From Callaeas wilsoni (Eukaryota; Chordata; Aves; Passeriformes; Callaeidae), in NCBI GenBank assembly GCA_013398955.1, contig VWPU01002061.1, forward strand, positions 1 through 64,000: a stretch of 64,000 nucleotides of DNA. Direction: 5' to 3'. The position numbers were made by a program, and so were the translations under genes. Below the pieces are notes generated by a model. The model did not search any database. It had not been told where the DNA came from and saw only the letters and a program-made list of their open reading frames with translations. This document shows, one piece after another, positions 20,392 through 32,300 of the stretch (position 1 is the stretch's first letter; every line of letters starts with the position of its first letter).

Positions 20392-23300
20392 CTGCAGGAA
20401 AGGAAACAAGAGTCTACAACCAGCTCAGCTCTGCCATGGCAAGGCCTCTTTGCCAGCCCAAAGCAAGGGATGGCAGCACTGGCTTCCCCCTGCACTCCCA
20501 ACGGATTGTGAACCTCCTTCCCCACCCCTCGGGGCTCATGAACACAAATTCCTTGACTTCTGCTGCGTTTGGGCTATTCAAAACTTGGCAGGGTGTTTAA
20601 CATTCAGGTGATAGCTACTGTGAGACCACAGAACCAAGGTGAAGTGGGAGACAATGAATCCCAGGAGAGGAACCCACCTGTGCCTTGCGCCGGCCTGGCC
20701 GTGCCGGGGCTGGGGTCCCCTTGGAGAGCCAGAGTGGAGGAACAGGAGAGGCAGAGCAGGAAAAAAAAGTACAAGAACGTAAAAGAAAACAGAAAGTACC
20801 CAGGCTGGGAGCAGTGGAGAAGGCAGCAAAGGCAGGCACAGCTCAGCTATCACGTGCCACACCAGCAAGTGACTGAAGCTGGGCACACACCGCTGGCTCT
20901 TCCTAACTCCATGAATTACTGGAGGGGTTCAAAGCAGCCTCACTGGTTTCATTCCCTGAGCTGGGACACACAGAGGCCTGTAAGAGTCCCTGAGGCTCTG
21001 AGAGGCTGAAGTCAGAGGGCAGAGCCATGAGAGAACTGAAGTGGCTGCAGCTGAGGGCGGTCACAGGCTGAAGGCCTTGGCTCTCCAGCCCTGGATATGC
21101 TGGGCTGGGCCAACAGGGAGAGAGCTGCCAAAGGGAAGTGTAAAGGGAACGGGAATCGCAGAGGGTGACGGTCCAAATCTGGCACTAACGCGGCCAAGGA
21201 CGATCAGGCAGCCCTGGGACTAAAATGACAACATCTTCACCCACAGCACAGCACCCTGCCCTTCCCAGAAACGGGTCTGGATCCCAGGAGGCAACAACAG
21301 CCTTCACCACACCCACTCTGGCAGGAGCAAAGAGCAGAGCCTGGGCTGCAAGTTCCTCTCCAGACACAAGGTGAGGGTGCCCAAAAAGTTGTGGCTGCCC
21401 CATCCCTGGAAATGTTTAAAGCCAGGTTGGATGGGGCTTGGAGCAACCTGGCCTCTGGGTGGAACAAGATGGGCTGTAAGGTCCCTTCCAGCTCAAACCA
21501 TCCTGGGATTCCCAGAGATGCCTGAACTACCCTCCTTGAGACAGGCAGCACTGGGGGTTTCTGCTGCACTGAGACAGAAAGGTTCCATCTGCACTGGGAA
21601 TTAACAGCAGCACAGGCCCAAACACAAATCCACAGTCACCACAGCTGTACTATTTCCTAGCACTCTCCAAAACTGTTCCAGCAACAGCTGGAGAGAACAG
21701 CCCCAGTGCTGCTGGGATGGTGGGAGAGCTAACTGCAAATGCCAGCCATACCCCAGCAGCTGGCTTCAGCTTCCTGCTGCAGATGCAGCCGCTCAGGTGT
21801 GCCCAGAGGCACACAAAGGTTGCCCACGGATGCCAGAGGCTGGGCACCGACACAGAGCAAGAGCCTCCTGTGCAAACCTGAGTGTGCCTTTTGCACTATC
21901 CACTCACAGGTAAACCACAACCAAGCGCAAGGCCGGGAGCCCTGGGGCAGCAGGAACCCCAAGGGCACAGCTCACAGCCCTGCTCTCATCCCTGTCCCAT
22001 CTCCAGAGGACCGAGGCTGCCAGTACAGGCCACGACAGGGCTCCAAGGAGTGAGTTTCTAGAGCCATTTTAGGCCCACGTATTTAACTCCTGAGGCACTG
22101 CACTGGTCCTTCTTCCCAGAAATCTGCCCCACAGCTCACCACAACAGCACTCCTGCAGCCTGTGTGCCACTAGCTCTGCGCTGCAGGGTGGGGTGAAGGC
22201 ACATGGAGAGCACAGACTCCAAGAACAAAGGAAAAATAAGGAAATACATGTCTATGCCAAGGAGAGGTGTCAGCCATTGGAAAGGAGGGGAAAAGCAGGC
22301 CTGAGGTGTGAGGATTCAGCAGGTAAAAAGGTGTCTCTCCAGCTAGGGAGAGGGCTGGCATTCTAAAGCCCTGCCAGAGAAGCTCTGCAGACACAAGATG
22401 GTTACTCACATCTTCCTCCGTGTCTCCACCTTGCATTGATCCCATGACCCGTGTGCCAACTCTTCCTGCAGGAACAAAGAGAACCCCCATCAAACCTGGC
22501 GCGTGGTTCCAGGAGCCAAGAGAATCCCAATCAAACCTGGCGCGTGGTTCCAGGAGCCAAGAGAATCCCAATCAAACCTGGCGCGTGGTTCCAGGAGCCA
22601 AGAGAATCCCAATCAAACCTGGCGCGTGGTTCCAGGAGCCAAGAGAATCCCAATCAAACCTGGCGCGTGGTTCCAGGAGCCAAGAGAATCCCAATCAAAC
22701 CTGGCGCGTGGTTCCAGGAGCCAAGAGAATCCCAATCAAACCTGGCGCGTGGTTCCAGGAGCCAAGAGAATCCCAATCAAACCTGGCTCGTGGTCACAGG
22801 AAAAAAGAGAATCCCCATTAAATCTGGCTCGTGGTTCCAGGAGCAAAGAGAATCCCCATCAAACCTGGCTCATGGTTCCAGGGAGGGAGGAGGAAGGGTA
22901 AAGCTCAGAGTGCATCTCTCAGTGAGAGGATGAGATCCCAATTCATGCAGTCACTCCCCTTGTTAAGGAGAAGGTAGGAGGGGGTAAGGCTAACAGTAAT
23001 TAACATTGGACTCAATGACCTTGGAGTTTTTCTCCAGCATTAATGATTCTGTGATTCTAATTCCAGTCAGGGTGCTATTTCCGGAGCTACCTTATTCCAG
23101 CATGATGGTTCTGACAGGACAAGAGGCAAGGGACACACTAAGAAACAGGAAATTCCATCTGAACACAAGAAACCTTTTTTTCACTGTGGGGGCAGTCAAA
23201 CACTGGAACAAGGCTGCCAAGAGAAGTTTAGGAGTCTCCATCCACGGAGATACTCCAAACCAAACTGGATGTGGTCCTGGACAACCAGCTCAAACCTCCT

Positions 23301-26300
23301 GTTAGAGCAGTGAGGTTGCTCCAGATGATCTTGAGAGGTCCCTTCCAATCCAAAAAATCCATGAACTGACACATTCCTTCCTCTCCTTTGGTACACAGAG
23401 AACAAAAGCCTGCTTCTTCCATGTGGTGAACCCTTTGTCCTTCAGAGAGCTCAGACCCTTTCTGATATTCCAGGGGGGATTGAATCTCACAGGACCCCCT
23501 GGCAGTGCCCAGGGAAACCTCAAGAATTTCCTGCTGGGAGTTTGAGGTGTAAGGCTGAAGAGGGAGGTGGGGATCTGCAGGGAGCTCGCTGACAGGGGAG
23601 AACACACTACACACTTGTGCCTGCCTGGCTGGTTTTGGCTACCCAGAGGCCATGGGAAGATGTCAGCAGGTCTCCTTTGCTGGGGAGGGAGCCTGGAAGT
23701 GTTGGGAGTGGCAGAAGCAGAGGTGTGAGCAGGGCCAAGCTGCCTGTGGGCTGCCTGGGTGACTCAGCCCTGCTGCTGCAGCCAGAGCCCCCTCAGCACT
23801 CACTGGATCCTATTTCCAGTGTCCCGCTGTGTCCATCCCATCTCACCATCTGTTCGTCTCCTGCCATCACCAGCTTCCTCCGTGCCAAATACGGATTGTT
23901 CCAGCCTAGACAATCCAATCTGTGCTGGTTTTCGCATGAAAACAAGGCAGCTTTAAAATATGGCAAACCTCTTTTTCTCCGCTTCCCAAAGCACAAAAGA
24001 TGACAGGTTCCCTTTGTCCCACGCAGTTTGAGGCGAGTTAGTGGTAGGAAAAAGCTGCCTAACTCATCCACAGCTCACCAAAAAGCCCTTGTTGCATCAA
24101 GGCAGATAATTAAAAGGATTTTATGTCTTTATATAAAAAGCATTGGCCTCGGTCAAGCAGTTGCTGATAAGACAGGAAGTGGAGATGGAATTACAAGATT
24201 TCTGGATAGTTCTGTCTTCAGGCTTTGGAGACTTTTGCTCTAATTTATGCCACACTAAATGATATAAATTTGGAGATGATTACAACTGACATCCTTAGAT
24301 GACAACAGAACCCCATTTTTGTCCAGCCTACGAATGATTCTTAACTGCAGTTTTACTCTGTAGAGAGCTCAACATGAAGTGTAAAATTGGGAATTACTAC
24401 CTCAAAAGGAGAAAGCTGCAGGGAAATCCTAAAATAAGACAAAGGCGAGAGAGATCCTGAATATAAAAGAGAATCAAGATATCAGATAAGGAGAGCTGAT
24501 GGAATAGGACAGTTCAAAATGCCATGGGAAGAGCTTAGAGAATGCTCACAGAAGGTATGCAGGATGCTGCTCCTCCATCAGTGGGAACAGTGCAGACATC
24601 CTATGGACAGGTAACTGCTCACACCTGGAGGAACTCGAGGATCTGGTACTGCCTGGACTTGGATCCCCACATTGTCTAAGCCAGGAGCACCTCTCTGAAC
24701 TAGCAACTGTGGGATCAGCAGGGTTAGGGCCTGCAGCAAACCCTGGGACCCTGCCAGGAGAGACCCCAGGATGCAGAGCCCAACCCTGGGACACTGCCGG
24801 GGGAGAAACCAGGATGCAGAGGGGGTGGAACATGACCCCCGGGCACTGCCCGGGGCGACCCCAGGATGCAGAGCCCAACCCTGGGACACTGCCGGGGGAG
24901 AAACCAGGATGCAGAGGGGGTGGAACATGACCCCCGGGCACTGCCCGGGGCGACCCCAGGATGCAGAGCCCAACCCTGGGACACTGCCGGGGGAGAAACC
25001 AGGATGCAGAGGGGGTGGAACATGACCCTAGGACACTGCCAGGGGAGACCCCAGGATGCAGAGCACAACACTGGGACACTGCCAGGGGAGACCGCAGGAT
25101 GCAGAGGGGCAGGAGCACAACCCTGGGACACTGCCGGGGGAGAAACCAGGATGCAGAGGGGGTGGAGCACAACCCTGGGACACTGCCGGGGGAGAAACCA
25201 GGATGCAGAGGGGGTGGAGCACAACCCTGGGACACTGCCGGGGGAGAAACCAGGATGCAGAGGGGTTGGAACACAACCCTAGGACACTGCCAGGGGAGAC
25301 CCCAGGATGCAGAGGAGTTGGAACATGACCCTAGGACACTGCCAGGGGAGAAACCAGGATGCAGAGGGGTTGGGACTTCACCTGAGCACTATGCTGTAAG
25401 GAGGAGAGAAATCAGATTTTCCATGGAGCATTATTTTCACTTCCAGACCATAAAGCCCCAAGTTTCCCTGTGTGGAGGGCAGCACGGAGGGCAGATAGCC
25501 ATGGTGTGTTTCTGTGTGTACTGGGGGCAGGCAGGAAACAGAGGAGTCACCTGCATGGGAGAGGTTTCCTGGGTTTCCTGGGCTCACACAACTTCCAGGA
25601 GGAGAGAGCCTGTGGTGTTTCCTTCCAGATAATGTGAATCCAGCTGGGACAGGCTGTGCAGAGCAGTAATTAGGAAAGATGCTGGTAATGAACAGCCNTG
25701 GGACACTGCCAGGGGAGAAACCAGGATGCAGAGGAGCTGCAGCAAATCCTGGGACACTGCCAGGAGAGACCCCAGGATGCAGAGGGGTTGGAACACAACC
25801 CTGGGACACTGCCAGGGGAGAAACCAGGATGCAGAGGGGCTGAGACTTCACCTGAGCACCAAGCTGTAAGGAGGAGAGAAATCAGATTTTCCATGGAGCA
25901 TTATTTTCACTTCCAGACCATAAAGCCCCAAGTTTCCCTGCGTGGAGGGCAACACGGAGGGCAAATAGCCATGGTGTGTTTCTGTGTGTACTGGGGGCAG
26001 GCAGGAAACAGAGGAGTCATCTGCATGGGAGAGGTTTCCTGGGTTTCCTGGGCTCACACAACTTCCAGGAGGAGAGAGCCTGTGGTGTTTCCTTCCAGAT
26101 AATGTGAATCCAGCTGGGACAGGCTGTGCAGAGCAGTAATTAGGAAAGATGCTGGTAATGAACAGCCAGTGATTCACTGCACCTTTGGAGCCAAATCTTC
26201 TCCCCGAGCATGGCCATGGTTTGTAGGCACCGAGCCCTCAGGGACAGAAGGGAATGTGCATCCCTGATTTGGAGCTTGTCAGCTGTTGCCTTTTTCCCTC

Positions 26301-29300
26301 TGTGGGATGCTCTCCATTGCACCAACCTGTGCAGCTGCCCAGGATGGAGCCACAGGGCTGGGAAGATTTCCAGCTCCTCACCCAGCAGTGGGTGCAGGTT
26401 AACCCTGTGCCTCACAGCAAGGAGTGACACACGACCCGAGTCTGGACAGCCTGGGAGGGGGGCAGGTGGATTCAGAGCTGACACATTTTGCTCCCAGTCT
26501 GGAGATGTGCAGTCTCCAGTGCTTCACGTGAATTCACAGCATGAGCTCGCAGGAGACACCTCTCTTCCCTCTGCATCACATTCCCTTCCACACACAGAAA
26601 AATGGGATGAACCTTCTGCCTGATCTTTCTGAACTGTTGCCCTTTGAGCACTCTGTTCTTAATCACAGAATGACAGAATATCCTGAGTGAGAAGGGACCC
26701 ACAAAGATTATCAAGGCCAGCCCCTGGCCCTGCACAGACACCCCAACAATCCCACCCTGGGCATCCCTGGCAGCGCTGCCCAAGCTCTGGCAGCCTCGGG
26801 GCCGTGCCCATTCCCTGGGGAGCCTGGGCAGTGCCCAGCACCCTCTGGGGAAGAACCTTTCCCTGATCTCAGCCTGGCCCTGCCCCGGCCCAGCTCCAGC
26901 CGCTCCCTGGTCCTGTCCCTGGCACAGAGAGCAGAGACCGGAGCTGCCCCTCGGGAGGAGCTGCAGCCCCCGCTGAGCTCTGCCCTCAGGCTCCTTCTCC
27001 AGCTGAACAATCCAAGTGTCCCCAGCTGCTCCTCAGACCCTTCCCCATCCTCATGTCCCTCCTCTGGACACTCTCCAACAGCTTTAGATCCTTCTGATAT
27101 CGTGGCACCCACAACTGCCCCAGACCCCAGGTGAGGCCGCACCTGAGCAGAGCAATCCCTTCCCTCAGTGCAAGACCCCGATCCCAGCAGCATTTTCCAA
27201 GCATTGCCAAAATCCAGGGATTCATTAAGCACAGCACAGCTGCTGCGTGGGGGAGCACACTTCAGTTTATTTCTTCCACCTCCATGAAAAGGAAATCTGC
27301 TTGGACGTGAGGGAGCTGTTCCCACCATTTCAGACCTACAGCCTCTCCTCCTCCTTCGCTAGGTCTCATGTTGGGATGGCCCAAAATCTCCTCCCTGCAG
27401 GGAGCACCTCCATTCCAGACACAAAACCTCCAGCCAACAACAGCTCTGCTGGGGGCAGATGCTGAGATGGAGGGAGAAAGCCTCATTTCAGTTTTAGACA
27501 AATTAATTCCTGTGAATTCCATCTGCAGCCCCTTTTCAATGTTCCCAAACACATCTGACTGCCCACCTTTCCCCAGCTACAGGAGCCTGGTAATACTGCC
27601 CAGCAGCTGCTGTATCAGGCAACTCAGGTCTGGAAAGACTTATCTGAGAGACAGGAATCTGCAGAGATCCACACAGAAATACAGGAAAATGGGAAGAGGG
27701 GCTGTAGCAGCTCCCTCCCTCCCCAGGTAACTTTGCTCACAGTACTGACAGTCAGTTCCAGTGTTTCAAACACTGTTTTTCCCTCCCAGTTTTCCCTCCT
27801 GTTTGACCTGAGGAGGCAAGGAATAAGAGATTAATCTGACTCCCCAAAATGCTTTTATAAGGTTTACAGTTAGGACATGATGTGGTTTGCCAGGAAAGTA
27901 TATTCCCTCCAGGAGCACAGCCACAAGGACCCACATCTCCCACGTGTACAAAGCCCCAGTCAGAGTAAAACTGCCCTTGGGGAAGTTCCCCAGGAAGGAA
28001 TTTATTTTAAAAAGTTCATGGAGAGCAGGATCAGTTTGGTGGAGCCCTCTGAGGTGCTCTGGGAGCAGGTGGACTTGTGAAATTTCCCCCTTGATTTCAT
28101 GCATTACCCAACAGCTGGAGAACCTGAAATCCCTCCGTGCCAGACCCATTCCTTGTGCCTCAGCTTTGTCCCTCTGCCCATGGAATGTGTGAAACCCCCT
28201 CATCTCCTTGCTTCCACAGGCTCTGAATCCAGGCAAACACATGCCAGGAGATGCCTGCAAACACCAGGGCTCCTCACAGCCATCAGGAAGAGAGCAGCTG
28301 CCCAGGGCAGAGCAGATTGTGTTTTCTTGCTCTGTACTTCTTGATAACTGCCAAGAAATGTGGCAGGGATATTCAGAAGGGCTCTGGGGTTACAAACAAC
28401 ATTCCCAAGCCCAAGATGGACTGGGAAGTTCAGAATTCTGTGCCCAGCAGAGCCTGTGTCACAGCTGCTAGTGTGTCTGACCCACCTCTGCCCACCTGAC
28501 ACCACATCAGGCATCCCTTCCGTGGCCACCCAAATTTAATTTGGCCTCACAAAGAGCACCGGGGAGCCAACCACTGAGTGTGGGAACTGCAGATTCCTGG
28601 TGTTTCTGAGACTCACGCCTGGCCATGCTGGCACTGCTGGACCCCAGGAGGATGCTGACAGTTTCTGGAGTGCGTAGCAGAAGTTCACAGACTTGTGTGA
28701 ATGCAACAGCCCTGGCAAATCCTCCCTGAGGGCACTGCCTGACTCTGAACAAGGCAGTATCTTCTGGTTTTTTTCCCTCAAAACCACAAGCTCCAGGCAC
28801 TCTGATGCAGTGGGGAAACCCTGAGCCCCATTTGTTAAGGGTTTCTAAACAGATTGATGGGGGAATGACTTGGGAAGGGTAAAGAAGGAAACCACATCTT
28901 GTGTGCTGGTAAGAGGCAGCTGTCCCTGTGGGTAAGGCCGAGGGATCAGGGATGGGATCACACAGCAGCTAAAGGATGCCCAGTCTGCTGCAGAGGGCTT
29001 CAGCACGTTTTTCTTATCAAGACTCATTTCCACAACAGAGAAGAATAAAACATTTTGAGAAATTCCGCAGATTTGTTACCATCTCGTGTTTGTAAAGACA
29101 AATGCACTTGCATACATCTCCTCACCTTGGACTCAGAGATTTAATTTCCTTGAGGAACCAGAGAGAAGGGAAAACCACACCAATTATTTAACATGTGGTT
29201 TTAGAAATTAGGCAGGTGACAGCCACAGGAGCTCAGTGTGAACAACACATCCAACAAGGAGCAGGCAGCTGCTGCATATTCCCAACTGAATCCCTCCACT

Positions 29301-32300
29301 CTCCCACTATCAGTTCCACACCTGTGGTTTCTACACACCTGGGGGAGGTTAAGAGGGAAGGAAAACATTCTAGAAATTCCATAGCAGAAATCTGAGCATG
29401 GCCACAAGCTGGAGAGAGAAGTTCCACAAGCAGAGTGACAGTTCCCACTGAGGACAGGACCTCCCTGCTTTCAGCCTGCCTGCTGCATGGAAGGATTGGA
29501 AACAGAACTGTGGAAGATTTGCATCTCAAAACTTCCCTTTTCCCTACAGGACTGAAAAAAAGAGGGATATTTCAGGCTCTGCAGCTTTCCCCCAGCACGC
29601 AGGGTGCCACAGGCACTCAGCAGCAAGTGCCCTCTCTGCCAGCACATCATTAACACCCTGATCCTCTGGGCCAGCTCTGCCAAGGAAAGGGGCTCCAAGA
29701 GAGCTGCTCTCTCACTGTGTGCCTTTGGACTGATTGTCTGCTGAAAAAAATAGGGATTTTGATTGAAAAAATAAAGCTGTCTTCTTACAGTAAAGATCAA
29801 ACGGGGCTGAAGTTGCTCCTGTCTCAGTAGTGAAACAGTCTCTGTGGTCTGGTCAGGACAAAACCACCCCTTAACACCAAATGAGAGCTGCAGCACGGGG
29901 AGAAACGGTTCACAGGAGCTGAAACACGCTGGCAGTGTGGAAGAGGAGGTGATTTACAGGCACAGCTCCACAAGGGTGGGCTATGTCAGCTTCACTCAGC
30001 AGCACTGCCTCGTCACCAGCACAGTGTGTCTCAGTCTGCCTGTCTCCAGCTGCCACCTCCTCATGATGCCACAATGCATTTCAGGACTGGTCCAAGTGAC
30101 TGAAAAGATGGATCTGCACTTGGAATCATAACATCACCTCAGAATCTGCCACTTCTGATAGTGTGGGTGACAAAAATCTATTTACTTCAAGGGGAGACTG
30201 GACAGGTTCTTAGGAGAAAATAAATGTACTGAGGGTTAGATTAAATCTGTGGAGGCCACAACTGATGGGGTTGAAACAGCTTGAGAGCAGTAGGGAACCT
30301 GAGGGAAGTTCCCATGTGCTTCCCCAGATATTTTCCTTCAGGCAGTGCTGGGGAGAGACCAGGCTGGCTGGATGCTACGGCTGATCCAGCACAGCAGCTT
30401 CTGCATTCCCAGGACAAGACTTTGCATCCTTTACCCCAAAGTCCGCCCCAGCTGCACATGAACGACCACCCTGCTGCAAACAACCCACCTATGGCCTGTT
30501 TCAGGCAAGAGGTTTCTCTACACTGCAAACGGTTAAGACTCAATGCTGAAAGAATTTCTTTTCCTTTGTCTCTCTGACAAAACAAGAATCCACCACAAAT
30601 TCAGGGAAGTGCACTGTATTTGTCACAGCCTCAAATATCTACTGCCAGACAGAATAAAAGTAGATGTGAAATTTTATTCACATTGACAATGTTAAAATTA
30701 AAATGTAGAGACTGTATTGCCTCCAGCTCTGGTGTCCCCAGCACAGGAAGGACATGGAGGTGTTGGAGTGAGTCCAGAGGAGGCCACAGAGATGCTCCCA
30801 GGGCTGGAGCCAGGCTGGGAGGGCTGGGGGTGTTCACCTGGAGAAGAGAAGGCTCAGGGAGAGCTCAGAGCCCCGTCCAGTGCCTAAAGGGGCTCCAGGA
30901 GAGCTGGAGAGCGACGGGGGACAAGGGATGGAGGGACAGGACACAGGGAATGGCTTCCCACTGCCAGAGGGCAGGGAGGGATGGGATATGGGGAAGGAAT
31001 TGTTCCCTGTGAGGGTGGGGAGGCCCTGGCACAGGGTGCCCAGAGATGCTGTGGCTGCCCCTGGATCCCTGGAAGTGTCCAAGGCCAGGCTGGATGGGGC
31101 TTGGAGCAGCCTGGGACAGTGGAAGGTGCCCCTGCCCATGGCAGGGGTGGAATGAGATGCACATGAAGGGCCCTTCCAGCCCAAAGCAGCCTGTGATTCT
31201 ATGATAAATCAATGTATCCTCTGCTTTACAAAAGCAGACGATCAGTGACACATGGGTTTATTGTAACAAGCCCCCTTAAGGAGGGAGCCTGCCTGTAACT
31301 GTGCCATTGTGACAATAAAGCAGCTGCAGCTCGGCCACTGCTCCCCCAGGCAGGAGCCCTCACCTCCCTGCTCCCTCCTGGACCAGAGCCCTTCCTGCCT
31401 CCCTAGTGCTGGTTTTGCCATGTTTGCTGACCCAGCAGCACTGAAGTCAAAGCTCCAGAGCCCATTCCAGCCTCCTTCTTCAGCTGCTCCTGCCTGCTCC
31501 TCTCTGCACCTGAGGAAGGGGTGGATTTTCTCTCTGCACCACACCAGTCTCCCCCAGCTCCCTCTTTGCTGCTCCATGGGAAACGAAATCCTACAACTCC
31601 CAATCTTTTAATTGGCTGAAAGGATAAAACCAGGAGCAATATTGTCAAACCTGCATTTAGTTTGAATTTTGCTGCATCTAGACAGAGCTGATGAAAGGGC
31701 TCTTGAGGGTGAGAGTGTGCTGATTTTTCTCAATTATACCAAGTGGCCTGAAAAGAGGGATTATCTCGATTATCTCTCCCTGAGAATCTTGCCTCTATAA
31801 TGCAAAACACACTGGAATATCAGCCCACCACAGAGAGAGAGAGGAAGCCTTATCTCACAGCACTGATAACGTGGGAATTAGAGATGTAAAAGTTCACCAC
31901 AGCAGCCACGGGGACTGAGCACAGTGGGTTTTCTCCTCAGTTTGAGAGCAAACGTGGCTCGGCAGCATCACCATGTAAGAAAACACAAGGCTTCAAAAGA
32001 AAGTGATTGAAATATCTCAAATTGAGTCAAGGAAAAAAGCAGCAATTAATAGAAACAATGTTCTTGTTATGCTGCCTTGATCATTAAGTGTATTCTAAAT
32101 GTAAATTGCTGAAGAACACCAGCAGATCTGTGATGTGTTTAACAGCAAACAGAGAATATTCAGCCCTGGTTTTCTAAAGAAGCTGCTGCTTCTGACGTTA
32201 ATCTCAGGTCTTAAAGTCTAATGAATTAATGCTGAGTTTCCATTAAGGGTAATTAATGATAACAAAGCTCTTCCTAGAAAAAATTCTACTGGCAGCAAAA

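Noticed and set aside
22420..22933. Three overlapping + strand ORFs of 130-160 codons with a repeated [16 protein letters not shown] unit
   Set aside because: The 41-bp unit is not a multiple of three, so all three frames give the same peptide in turn. It lies in a CLUAP1 intron in antisense.
24546..25632. Long repetitive open frames on both strands (up to 242 codons) rich in Pro/Ser/Cys
   Set aside because: They are produced by the minisatellite: the same stop-free unit read in different frames on both strands. No start context, domain or splice support.
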